Part shown: positions 54,991 to 62,681 of the stretch, piece by piece
How positions within the stretch are numbered: the stretch's first letter is position 1
Layout of the letters: each line of letters opens with the position of its first letter
Source of the DNA: an uncultured bacterium
GTDB lineage: Bacteria > Cyanobacteriota > Vampirovibrionia > Gastranaerophilales > Gastranaerophilaceae
Direction of reading: 5' to 3'
Length of the DNA: 64,000 nt
Assembly (NCBI GenBank): GCA_902788575.1
Contig: CADAKY010000006.1
Span: forward strand, 1 to 64,000
Made by a program: the position numbers and the translations under genes
Notes under the pieces: model-generated
The model's database searches: none
The model's input: only the letters and a program-made list of their open reading frames with translations
What the model was told of the DNA's origin: nothing

Positions 54991-56109
54991 ATGATTCCAA
55001 TTTTAGATTCAAAAAGGCAATACGCTAAAATCGGCACAGAAATTGAAAAAGCAGTTTGTGAAGTTTTGCGTTCAGGTTCATATATATTAGGACCTAATGT
55101 TAAAGCTCTTGAACAAGAGCTTGCAAAATATATAGGATGCAACTATACGGTAGGACTTAACTCAGGTACCGATGCTCTTCATATTGCGCTCAGAGCATTA
55201 GATATAGGAGCAGGGGATGAAGTTATTACAACAGCATTTACATTTGTTGCAACAACGGAATCTATTGAAATCGTAGGTGCAACACCTGTATTCTGTGATA
55301 TCAACCCTGATACCTTTAATATTGATGCTGATAAGATAGAAGAACTTATTACACCTCGTACAAAAGCTATTATGCCGGTTCACTTGTATGGTCAGCCTGC
55401 TGATATGGACAAAATTATGGACATTGCAAAACGCCATAATTTATATGTAATAGAAGACTGCTGTCAGGCAATCGGTGCAAAATACAAAGGACAAAAAGTC
55501 GGTACATTCGGTGATATCGGATGTTACAGCTTCTATCCGACTAAAAACTTAGGCGGTATGGGAGACGGCGGACTTATTACCGTTAATAGCGAAAACCTTA
55601 AGAACAGAATTGTAGCATTACGTAACCACGGCGGCGCAATTCGTTACCACCATGATGAAATCGGTCTAAACTCTCGTCTTGATGAAATTCAGGCAGCAAT
55701 TTTAAGAGTTAAATTAAACTACATTGATGAATGGAACACATTAAGAAGAGAACACGCTGCAACTTATAATGAATTGTTTGCAGGATGCTCAGATATCCAA
55801 ACACCGAAAGAACTTGATAATACATATTGTGTTTATCACCAATATACGGTTAAAATTCCTAACCGTGATGAAATCCACAAAATGCTTCAGGAATCCGGTA
55901 TCGGCGCAATGCTTTATTATCCGATTCCTTTGCACATGCAAAAAGTTCATGCTCACCTCGGTTACAAAATGGGCGACTTGCCTATAACCGAAAAAAATAC
56001 AGAATGCGTGATTTCACTTCCGATGTTCCCTGAACTTACTTTGGAAGAACAAAAAACAGTCGCATCAACTTTGATTAACTGTATTGAAAAATCAAAAGCA
56101 TTGGTATAA
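54991..56109 (+). CDS. DegT/DnrJ/EryC1/StrS aminotransferase
   Basis: A 372-residue PLP-dependent sugar aminotransferase, which adds an amino group to a keto-sugar nucleotide for surface glycans. [48 protein letters not shown] and [15 protein letters not shown] (PLP lysine near 185) are family hallmarks, followed by [31 protein letters not shown] precedes the ATG and TATAAT lies at 54954-54959. It stands alone, followed by a strong terminator; the partner sugar genes are not in this window. Confidence 0.94.
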   Translation: MIPILDSKRQYAKIGTEIEKAVCEVLRSGSYILGPNVKALEQELAKYIGCNYTVGLNSGTDALHIALRALDIGAGDEVITTAFTFVATTESIEIVGATPVFCDINPDTFNIDADKIEELITPRTKAIMPVHLYGQPADMDKIMDIAKRHNLYVIEDCCQAIGAKYKGQKVGTFGDIGCYSFYPTKNLGGMGDGGLITVNSENLKNRIVALRNHGGAIRYHHDEIGLNSRLDEIQAAILRVKLNYIDEWNTLRREHAATYNELFAGCSDIQTPKELDNTYCVYHQYTVKIPNRDEIHKMLQESGIGAMLYYPIPLHMQKVHAHLGYKMGDLPITEKNTECVISLPMFPELTLEEQKTVASTLINCIEKSKALV

Positions 56110-56133
56110 TAAAAATTAAATTATTGCAAAAAG

Positions 56134-56160
56134 GGTGCGCCAGAATGGCGCACCATTTTT
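56134..56160 (+). terminator. Terminator of the DegT-type gene
   Basis: GGTGCGCC and GGCGCACC form an 8-bp GC-rich stem with loop AGAAT, followed by ATTTTT. Confidence 0.92.
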
Positions 56161-56283
56161 GTTAATAACTCGTATGTTAAAGTAAAATTAACCTTAGCCA
56201 ACCAAAACATATCGGCAACCCTGCAAACTGTATTTAAACAATAGCCATTCTAAAAAATCACTTTTGAATAATTTGCTCAAAAA

Positions 56284-56439
56284 CGGGCTTTAGCCCGACA
56301 CATATTTTTGAGTTATTGACGGGTTAAAACCCGTCCTATTTAATATTCTTGCACACTTTTGTGCATAATTACACTCGAAAATTATTGTTGGGTTGAAAAC
56401 CTAACCTACAACTCGTGATGTTGGGCAGGTATGCCCAAC
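56284..56439. repeat. Series of REP-like palindromes
   Basis: The gap 56110-56553 has no gene. It holds CGGGCT/AGCCCG (56284-56297), GACGGGTT/AACCCGTC (56318-56335), GCACA/TGTGC (56351-56364), GTTGGGTT/AACCTAAC (56387-56405, one G-T) and GTTGGGCA/TGCCCAAC (56420-56439). All share a GGG-x-CCC theme. No T-runs follow, so they are not ordinary terminators. Confidence 0.75.
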
Positions 56440-56553
56440 CTACCTTTGGTCAAAAAACTACAAGCTTAATATATCTTAATAAAAAGGTCAATTTCTGAAA
56501 AAAAATGAACTTTATATTAATAAGGATATTAATAATAAAAAAGGAAATGTTTT

Positions 56554-57051
56554 ATGATAAATAATGTTGTAAATATGCATTGTACAGATACTAATACTCA
56601 AAGAATATCAGTAGAGTTAGAAAAACAAATGGAATGTCAAAGAAATCCAAAAGATGTTATAAAACCACGTGGGAAGAAAAATGAATATGTTTCAAAAAAA
56701 GAAATGGACGTACTAAAAAATAATTGCAAAAATCCTAAAGTCTATGCAAAAACATTACACAATAAATGTAAAACGAGAAAAAGATTGGGCTATTGTTCAG
56801 ACAATACAAAACTCGATTTAGATTATTCAGAAAGTAAAACATACAATTTTTTGTTCTTTACTCATACAAAAGATGCTGAATATACATATCACACAAAACG
56901 TGGAGATACTGCGGCAAGTGTTAGACAAATGTTTGGTTTAAAAGATGGTGCATTGCTAAAATGTAACAAATGGATAGTTGACGCAAATCATCCTTTTGAT
57001 GTAGGCACACCTATATATTTTTTGGAAAAAGATATAAAAGAGGAATGGTAA
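56554..57051 (+). CDS. Unknown protein with a LysM-like C-terminal segment
   Basis: A 165-residue protein without signal peptide. The N-terminal 100 residues are basic and lysine-rich (KKNEYVSKKEMDVLKNNCKN) with five cysteines. The C-terminal 60 residues resemble LysM: EYTYHTKRGDTAASVRQMFGL, then NKWIVDANHPFDVGTPIYF. LysM normally binds peptidoglycan or chitin, so export by an unusual route, or a role inside the cell, would be needed. AAAGGA precedes the ATG. It is followed by a dispersed repeat (57094-57140). Codon use looks more AT-rich than the neighbours. Confidence 0.6.
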   Translation: MINNVVNMHCTDTNTQRISVELEKQMECQRNPKDVIKPRGKKNEYVSKKEMDVLKNNCKNPKVYAKTLHNKCKTRKRLGYCSDNTKLDLDYSESKTYNFLFFTHTKDAEYTYHTKRGDTAASVRQMFGLKDGALLKCNKWIVDANHPFDVGTPIYFLEKDIKEEW

Positions 57052-57093
57052 ATAACCTATCATCTGTGCAAATTTTTTACACCAAATTAATTA

Positions 57094-57140
57094 TCAAACT
57101 TTGTATTCTTTCTTCTCAAACAGACTGTTCTTTTACAATT
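57094..57140 (-). repeat. Dispersed repeat, copy 2
   Basis: Read on the minus strand, this matches 26787-26834 around GTTTGAGAAGAAAGAA with about eight differences over 47 bases. It overlaps the -35 side of the GGDEF gene promoter region. Confidence 0.6.
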
Positions 57141-57143
57141 ATA

Positions 57144-57172
57144 TTGAGTTTTGTTTAAAAATTTGATATAAT
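57144..57172 (+). promoter_or_regulatory. Promoter of the GGDEF gene
   Basis: TTGAGT (57144-57149), 17 bases, then TGA-TATAAT (TATAAT at 57167-57172). The leader carries AGAGGAA before the ATG at 57203. Confidence 0.7.
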
Positions 57173-57202
57173 TTGAGCATAGTTAAACAGAAGAGGAAGA
57201 TT

Positions 57203-58075
57203 ATGAGTAATATTATTATTTATTCGACAAAACCAATGCCGGAATTAACGGAAATACTTTCGGAAATTGATGAAGCAGAAACAAGAGTTGTTTCCGTAGA
57301 ACAAATTAAAGATTATGCGGTTTTAAATCCGTCATTAATGATTATAGAAAACATTGAAGCTGCACGCGATGCTTTGATGACAAACAAATTTCCATGTCCG
57401 ATACTTTTCCTCGGTAAAACAAGAAGAGATATTACTGTTAGAGCCGAAGGGTTTGATTTTATCGAAAACACAGCTAACAAGGATGAGTTAATTGTCCGCG
57501 TGAACGCTCTTTTAAGAATAAAAGCTATAAAAGATAAACTGGAAACCGTTTCTACAACTGATGATTTAACAGGACTGCATAACAGAAAATACCTTCAGGA
57601 ACGTCTGGAAGAAGAAATTTCACGTTCAAGAAGATATGGAACAAAGTTATCCTGCATACTGTTTGATATAGACTTCTTTAAGGTTGTAAACGACATGTAC
57701 GGCTATGAATGGGGGGATATTCTTTTGAGAAACATTGCTAACAAACTCGATGCAATGATTCGTAAAGAAGATATCCTGACCCGTTACGGTGACGAAGAAT
57801 TTTTACTTGTTCTTCCTAATACATCAGAAGACAACGCATTCCTATTCGGCGAAAGATTCAGAAGAGAAGTCGAAAAAATGGAATTTATACCTGCAGGAGA
57901 AGAAGAAGCTCACAGAGTAACAATTTCCGGCGGAATTTCAACATATCCTTGCATGCCGGATGTTGATGAAGATGCAAACACTGTTATACGTTACGCAGAG
58001 CACGCTTTGTATAACGCAAAACACAGAGGCAAAAACAAGATTATCCAATTCTCTCAAATGAATTTGGAAATGTAG
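57203..58075 (+). CDS. Diguanylate-cyclase-like GGDEF protein with receiver-like domain
   Basis: A 290-residue cytosolic protein. The first 115 residues look like a response-regulator fold, but the phosphoacceptor position reads LMIIENIEA, without the usual aspartate, so it is probably a pseudo-receiver. The GGDEF domain begins with TTDDLTGLHNRKYLQERL and has CILFDIDFFKVVND. The signature itself is RYGDEEF: the second glycine of GG(D/E)EF is aspartate, so activity is uncertain. An inhibitory RxxD site is not evident. Start 57203 is set by AGAGGAA; an earlier in-frame start at 57173 lies in the promoter. Confidence 0.9.
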   Translation: MSNIIIYSTKPMPELTEILSEIDEAETRVVSVEQIKDYAVLNPSLMIIENIEAARDALMTNKFPCPILFLGKTRRDITVRAEGFDFIENTANKDELIVRVNALLRIKAIKDKLETVSTTDDLTGLHNRKYLQERLEEEISRSRRYGTKLSCILFDIDFFKVVNDMYGYEWGDILLRNIANKLDAMIRKEDILTRYGDEEFLLVLPNTSEDNAFLFGERFRREVEKMEFIPAGEEEAHRVTISGGISTYPCMPDVDEDANTVIRYAEHALYNAKHRGKNKIIQFSQMNLEM

Positions 58076-58077
58076 CA

Positions 58078-58187
58078 ATATCAATTAGTTGATACAACAA
58101 TCCGTTGATATGACAACTAATTGATATAATAACACGTTGATAAATCAATAAGTTGATAAGTTATATGAAAATATAATTTATCAACTT
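58078..58187. terminator. Nested inverted repeats between convergent genes
   Basis: Two hairpins occupy the gap. The first has 14-bp arms, 58078-58091 with 58114-58127, built on ATCAATTAGTTG. The second has 17-bp arms, 58150-58166 with 58171-58187 (one G-T), with a GAAA loop and a T-run after it; it can terminate both flanking genes. GTTGATA recurs five times in the region. Confidence 0.75.
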
Positions 58188-58189
58188 TT

Positions 58190-58978
58190 TTATCTTCTTC
58201 TTGAACAAATTTCCAGACGGTAACGTTTATAAGCATTATTCAGTTCCGTCATGCTGATTGCTTTATCAATTTCTTCAGTTGCTTTTTCATAATCACCTGC
58301 AACATCATAAGCATTTGCCAGTGCAAAATGCGCAAACGGGGTTTCCTCTTCTTCTAAAGCTTTGGCACAGGTTTTAATCCTTTTCTGGTCATATATATCT
58401 TTAAGCCTTTTACATTTTGCCAAATCTGTCTTTGCAGATTCTACATCACACAACAATCTGTCAATTTTGTATCTTCTTGCATAAAGAAAATATGCAATTG
58501 AATCTCCGTCAGCTTCTCTTATTGCTTCATCTATAAGCTTTCTTGCCATTTGGTTATCAACATTAATAAATTTTTCTGAATCAGAAACAATTTTTTTCAT
58601 TCTTTCTGTTGTAACCGGCTTGGATTCAAACGTATACTGAATTGTTATGTAATTTTCTTTACAGCCGGCAGGAAATTCACTAAAAGGAGCGGACTTTTCA
58701 AGAGAATTAACTGCAAACTCATCAAAAACAGGATTTCCGGAGCTTTCTTTAATATTGTATGCAAAAAGACTGCCGTCTCTTGTAACTTTGAATTGAATAA
58801 CGGTTTGTCCTTCTTCTGTAAGTTCCGGCTGATTCCAGTTTGACTGAATTTTCCCGCGCAAATTATCCATATAATCAGAAAAATCTGCCTGAACGGGATT
58901 ATTATTTTCTGCTGAAACGCTGATAGTTGTGAGCATTATGAGCATTAATGCCATAACACTATTCCAAAATCTCCTCAT
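58190..58978 (-). CDS. Exported TonB-C/TPR protein
   Basis: A 262-residue protein with a signal peptide (SVMALMLIMLTTISVSA, cleavage near 23). The next 95 residues resemble the TonB C-terminal domain: YMDNLRGKIQSNWNQPE, VIQFKVTRDGSLFAYNIKESSG, FDEFAVNSLEKSAPFSEFP. Helices follow with TPR character (FAHFALANAYDVAGDYEKATEEIDKA). There is no membrane anchor after the signal, unlike TonB itself, so it is probably a periplasmic TolA/TonB-C-like protein. TACGAT lies six bases before the ATG and no SD is seen. Confidence 0.82.
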   Translation of the reverse strand: MRRFWNSVMALMLIMLTTISVSAENNNPVQADFSDYMDNLRGKIQSNWNQPELTEEGQTVIQFKVTRDGSLFAYNIKESSGNPVFDEFAVNSLEKSAPFSEFPAGCKENYITIQYTFESKPVTTERMKKIVSDSEKFINVDNQMARKLIDEAIREADGDSIAYFLYARRYKIDRLLCDVESAKTDLAKCKRLKDIYDQKRIKTCAKALEEEETPFAHFALANAYDVAGDYEKATEEIDKAISMTELNNAYKRYRLEICSRRR

Positions 58979-59060
58979 ATTTTTATCGTATTAAAAACAC
59001 ACATCAAAATCCAGCAATATATTCAAAATCGTAACGAATCTTTACTTTTTTTTTACAACA

Positions 59061-59090
59061 AAAAAAACAGGGCAAAAGTCCTGTTTTTTT
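59061..59090. terminator. Terminator between lpxA and the TonB-C gene
   Basis: ACAGG/CCTGT flanked by seven A on one side and seven T on the other, so the 11-base arms pair completely around GCAAAAGT. Confidence 0.85.
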
Positions 59091-59112
59091 TGTTTTTAAA
59101 ATTATATTTCGA

Positions 59113-59940
59113 TTAATCTAATGACTGATATCCTGATTTGTGCGATTTCAAAAGAACTCCGCGTTTTGAGGTTTGAATAAAATCAATCATTTTTTCAATA
59201 TATTCATTCATAGGAATTTCCGCTTTAATTTTTTCAATTGCCTGCGTTGTATTATATTCTTCAGAAATCAACAATTTAAATGCTTCATTTGTAGCTGTTC
59301 TGACTTCCTGAGAAATTCCGCGTCTTTTCATTGCAATAACGTTTAGACCTCTCGGAACCGGCGGTCTGCCTTCACCTTTAGAGTAAGGAAGAATGTCCTG
59401 ACGTGAAGCGGAAAAACCGCTTATTATAGCCATATCACCAATTCTGATGTTTTGATGGAATACACTCATGCCGCCGACAAAAGCTCCAAAGCCTACGTGA
59501 ACATGCCCGCCCAATGTTACAAGGTTTGCCAAGATAACCTGATCAGCTAGAACACAGTTGTGAGCAATATGAGAGCCAACCATCAATAAACATTTATTGC
59601 CTATTCTTGTTGTAAAATCTCCGCATGCCGCACCGCGGTGAATTGTTACATTTTCTTTTATAATAGTTTCATTTCCTATAACAACCTTTGTAGGTTCGCC
59701 TTTGTATCCCAAATCCTGCGGTTCTGAGCCAATTGTAGAAAAAGGAGAAATTGTGCAGTTTTCGCCAATTTCAGCAAACTCAATATAAGCGTTTGCAATA
59801 ATTCGCGTTCCTTTTCCGATTTTAACATTTTCACCTATAACAACATTAGGTCCGATTGTAACACCTTCAGCTATCTGTGCAGTGGGATGAATTACTGCGG
59901 AAGGATGTATTGATGTTTTTTCTAAAACTGCGCTTTCCAT
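59113..59940 (-). CDS. lpxA: UDP-N-acetylglucosamine acyltransferase
   Basis: First enzyme of lipid A synthesis; transfers a hydroxyacyl chain from ACP to UDP-GlcNAc. The 275-residue protein is a left-handed beta-helix of hexapeptide repeats (IHPTAQIAEGVTIGPNVVIG, HIAHNCVLADQVILANLVTLGGHVHVG) followed by a helical tail. The catalytic histidine lies in GSHIAHNC near 130-137, and MKRRGIS after the helix is typical. CGGAGA lies before the ATG. lpxC, lpxD and fabZ are not adjacent, unlike in many Gram-negatives. Its presence supports an outer membrane. Confidence 0.93.
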   Translation of the reverse strand: MESAVLEKTSIHPSAVIHPTAQIAEGVTIGPNVVIGENVKIGKGTRIIANAYIEFAEIGENCTISPFSTIGSEPQDLGYKGEPTKVVIGNETIIKENVTIHRGAACGDFTTRIGNKCLLMVGSHIAHNCVLADQVILANLVTLGGHVHVGFGAFVGGMSVFHQNIRIGDMAIISGFSASRQDILPYSKGEGRPPVPRGLNVIAMKRRGISQEVRTATNEAFKLLISEEYNTTQAIEKIKAEIPMNEYIEKMIDFIQTSKRGVLLKSHKSGYQSLD

Positions 59941-60056
59941 TCTCTTTTCTCCGTTTTAAATCTTACAAATTCAAGTATATTATAAAAAACGACATTTCTT
60001 TAAAAAATTTATATAAACTTAATATGAAATTTAAAATCAGAATATTTGTATAAAAA

Positions 60057-60083
60057 AAGAGCGCACAAAATTTGTGCGCTCTT
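60057..60083. terminator. Terminator of the HU gene
   Basis: AAGAGCGCACAAA pairs with TTTGTGCGCTCTT. The perfect palindrome lies 20 bases after the HU stop on the minus strand. Confidence 0.85.
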
Positions 60084-60102
60084 CTTATAACAAATAAGTT
60101 AA

Positions 60103-60381
60103 TTATTTGCCGTTTACAACTTCTTTGAACTTTTTACCAGCAGAGAATACAGGAACTGTCTTTGCAGGAATCTTAATAGCTTTACCTGTTTGAGGATTTC
60201 TGCCGTTTCTTGCTGCTCTCTTACGTGGTTCGAATGTTCCAAAACCTACCAATGTTACTTTTTTACCCTTAGAAACTGTTTTTTCTACTGTTTCCAATAA
60301 AGCTGATAATACTTCATTAGCTTCTTTTTGAGTAACTTTTGCTTTTTTAGCGATTTCGGTAACTAATTCTTCTTTGTTCAT
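60103..60381 (-). CDS. hup: DNA-binding protein HU
   Basis: A 92-residue nucleoid protein of the HU/IHF family. The N-terminal helices (KEELVTEIAKKAKVTQKEANEVL) and the DNA-binding arm GFGTFEPRKRAARNGRNPQTG followed by IKIPAKTVPVFSAGKKFKE match HU. It forms dimers that bend DNA without strong sequence preference. AAGGAG precedes the ATG. A perfect terminator follows. Length and motifs are typical. Confidence 0.97.
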   Translation of the reverse strand: MNKEELVTEIAKKAKVTQKEANEVLSALLETVEKTVSKGKKVTLVGFGTFEPRKRAARNGRNPQTGKAIKIPAKTVPVFSAGKKFKEVVNGK

Positions 60382-60522
60382 TATAAACTCCTTTCTTCTT
60401 ACCTACATCATTATTATACAGATTACAAAAAAGATTGCAAGCATTTTTTTCATACATACAGAGGATTTGAACCATATATTTTTAAAATAGCAAAAAAAAT
60501 TTTTTCATGTTTTATTACTATT

Positions 60523-61350
60523 ATGCAAATTACTAATCAAATAACAACAAACCGAATAACTCCTTCATTTAGAATGTACTCCGAACACAGATCCAATGTC
60601 ACATCGTACAACTATTGGACTACTACGAAATTTTTTAGAGATGACCTTAACTGGAATGATTTTGTATTTATGATGCACAACAAATATAAAGATGTTGATA
60701 AAGTTAATATTCAGTGTTTCGCATGCTCTGACGGAGAAGAACCTTTTTCGCTGGCAATGAAGCTGGATGCTTATCTGAATGAAAAATCAGCCAAATTTTT
60801 TCCTATTGTAGCTAAGGATTTTGACAAAACCAATATATATTATGCAAAAAAAGGCGTATATGAAGTTAGACCGGCAGAATTGTGTGACATAGAGCGTGAG
60901 TGCGACATGAGAATGTCTAAATATATAACAGTCGGTAATGCATACCGAGTTCACCCCAATGAACTATATTCAAATAACAGCATGATACCGGTCAAAATCA
61001 AAAATAACTTACGGGAAAAGGTTTTATTTAAGCATGCAGATATCTTGAATGATGTGCAAAATATTCCAAAAAGTAATACCGTACTAATGACAAGAAACAT
61101 GTGGCCATATCTTCCGGCAAAAAAACAAGTATTTTTAGCAAAAGAACTGGCTAAACAACTTGATGAATCCTCTTTAATAGTATTAGGGCATTTTGAAATC
61201 TCACAAGGCACACACAAATTGCTTGAAGAAGCAGGATTTGAAATGACTGAAATATACGGAATCATGTGCAAAAAGGCAAAAAAATTTCTTCCTGACGAAT
61301 TTTCCGATGCAAAAATCATGTTCAACAAAATAAAATCCCTAAAAAAATAA
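60523..61350 (+). CDS. CheR-like SAM-dependent methyltransferase
   Basis: A 275-residue protein resembling the catalytic domain of CheR. IQCFACSDGEEPFSLAMKLD (about 62-81) matches the CheR SAM-binding motif, FPIVAKDFDKTNIYYAKKGVYE the next strand-helix, NTVLMTRNMWPYLP the catalytic loop, and SSLIVLGHFEIS the final strand. The usual N-terminal CheR helical domain is replaced by a short NRITPSFRMYSEHRS segment. No chemotaxis genes are in the window, so the target is probably not a chemoreceptor. No SD is seen; the upstream block TAGCAAAAAAAATTTTTTCA is shared with another gene. Confidence 0.8.
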   Translation: MQITNQITTNRITPSFRMYSEHRSNVTSYNYWTTTKFFRDDLNWNDFVFMMHNKYKDVDKVNIQCFACSDGEEPFSLAMKLDAYLNEKSAKFFPIVAKDFDKTNIYYAKKGVYEVRPAELCDIERECDMRMSKYITVGNAYRVHPNELYSNNSMIPVKIKNNLREKVLFKHADILNDVQNIPKSNTVLMTRNMWPYLPAKKQVFLAKELAKQLDESSLIVLGHFEISQGTHKLLEEAGFEMTEIYGIMCKKAKKFLPDEFSDAKIMFNKIKSLKK

Positions 61351-61394
61351 AAATTAATATAATCCCGTTTTAATAAAAATGCCGGTTTTTGTAA

Positions 61395-61667
61395 TCAACT
61401 GTTTTTCTGATTATTTATTCTGAACCAGTTTACAAATTTATTAACAATACTGTCTTGCGGAATCTCATCGTCACTAAGACCGTCATCAAGTGAAAAATCG
61501 TTTTCGTTTTTATCATCCGAACGTTCAAACATATCTTCTTCCGGTTGATCTTTACGTTTTTTCTTTTGCTGAAAATACATGCCGCCGCCACCCATGCCGC
61601 TTCCATCCTTATATGCTGACTGGGCTTTCATTCCTGGTGGGTTGATATCTCCAAAACTAAAAGACAT
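61395..61667 (-). CDS. Small glycine-rich/acidic unknown protein
   Basis: A 90-residue protein predicted to be mostly disordered. It has FGDINPPGMKAQSAYKDGSG, a glycine/methionine patch (GMGGGGMYF), a basic KKKRKDQ run, an acidic stretch (DDKNENDFSLDDGLSDDE) and a short C-terminal helix (VNKFVNWFRINNQ). No domain is recognised. AGAGGAC precedes the ATG. It converges with the CheR-like gene. The charge pattern suggests a small interaction or regulatory protein. Confidence 0.65.
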   Translation of the reverse strand: MSFSFGDINPPGMKAQSAYKDGSGMGGGGMYFQQKKKRKDQPEEDMFERSDDKNENDFSLDDGLSDDEIPQDSIVNKFVNWFRINNQKNS

Positions 61668-61778
61668 TTTTTATGTCCTCTTGTTTTTACATTGCATGTA
61701 TATTATAAACTATTTTTAAACTTTTTCCAGTGTTTTCGTGGTAAAATCATTCTGTTGAATTAGTTATGGGGTAGAATA

Positions 61779-62555
61779 ATGCAAAAATTTTTGAGTCTTT
61801 TAACGGCAATGCTGATTTTTTTATCACCCGCTTTTGCACGTGATTTAAGGTTTATACAAGTAACAGACGTTATGTATAAATCAAGCGAAGAAACTAACTT
61901 TGAAAAAGTAATAGATGATATAAACAAACAACCAAACGTTGAGTTTGTGGTTTTTACGGGTGATAACATTGCAAAACCGGACAAAGAAGAATTAAAAGCT
62001 TTTTTATTAACCGCAAAAAAACTTAAACGCCCGTATTATATTGTAATCGGGGATAGAGACGTCAGCAAACGTAAAGATTTAAGCAAAAAAGATTACGCAA
62101 AATTTGTCCGTAGATACACAAAAAAATATAAAACCTCCACGCCAAACTACGTGTTTGAAAAAAAAGGTATAGTTTTTATAGTTGCAGACGGAGCAAAAGA
62201 CGTTATTACATCAAAAATGGGATACTACAAAGATGATGTACTTGAATGGCTTGATGCAAACCTTGATTTGTACGCATCAAAACCTGTTATTATACTTCAG
62301 CACTTTCCTATAGTTCCGCCATCAGAAAGAGAGTCCCATTATACATTCAAAGCTGATAAATATTTAGAACTTTTAACTAAACACAAGAACGTAAAAGCTG
62401 TTGTATCAGGACATTTCGGGGTAAATAAAGAACAAGAAGTAAACGGAATCACGCATATTTCAACTGCACCGGCTCCGAGTTACAGAGTAATCGACATTTT
62501 GGATTATGATACCGAAACACCTACCATTTGGGCAGAAGTTAAGAATGCAAAATAA
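61779..62555 (+). CDS. Exported calcineurin-like phosphoesterase, degenerate active site
   Basis: A 258-residue protein with a signal peptide (SLLTAMLIFLSPAFA, cleavage near 20) and the metallophosphoesterase fold. The five family motifs are recognisable but altered: DxH is DVM (VTDVMY), GDxxD is TGDNIAKPD, GNHD is GDRD, then QHFP keeps its histidine, and GHxH is GHFG. At least three metal-ligand positions differ, so the enzyme may use one metal, a different ligand set, or be a pseudo-enzyme. The GGGG before the ATG may serve as SD. A hairpin terminator follows at 62565. Confidence 0.8.
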   Translation: MQKFLSLLTAMLIFLSPAFARDLRFIQVTDVMYKSSEETNFEKVIDDINKQPNVEFVVFTGDNIAKPDKEELKAFLLTAKKLKRPYYIVIGDRDVSKRKDLSKKDYAKFVRRYTKKYKTSTPNYVFEKKGIVFIVADGAKDVITSKMGYYKDDVLEWLDANLDLYASKPVIILQHFPIVPPSERESHYTFKADKYLELLTKHKNVKAVVSGHFGVNKEQEVNGITHISTAPAPSYRVIDILDYDTETPTIWAEVKNAK

Positions 62556-62564
62556 TACCCCTAA

Positions 62565-62591
62565 AGTTTACGAATTTTGTTTTCGTAAACT
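62565..62591 (+). terminator. Hairpin after the phosphoesterase gene
   Basis: AGTTTACGAA and TTCGTAAACT form a 10-bp stem with a TTTTGTT loop. No long T-run follows on this strand. Confidence 0.65.
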
Positions 62592-62637
62592 CTAAGAATA
62601 TCAAGAAGGTTGTTGGTTGATATATTTTTGTTAAATT

Positions 62638-62664
62638 AAAGCGGGCTAAAGGCAACCCGCTTTT
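62638..62664. terminator. Hairpin between convergent genes
   Basis: AAAGCGGG and CCCGCTTT pair around CTAAAGGCAA; TTTT follows on the plus strand. The GGGCTAAAG-CCC core recalls the REP-like units at 56284. Confidence 0.7.
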
Positions 62665-62681
62665 ATATATTATGGATGCAT

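Noticed and set aside
56110..56553. CRISPR array in the palindrome-rich gap
   Set aside because: The palindromes differ from one another and are unevenly spaced, with no identical repeat units or cas genes.
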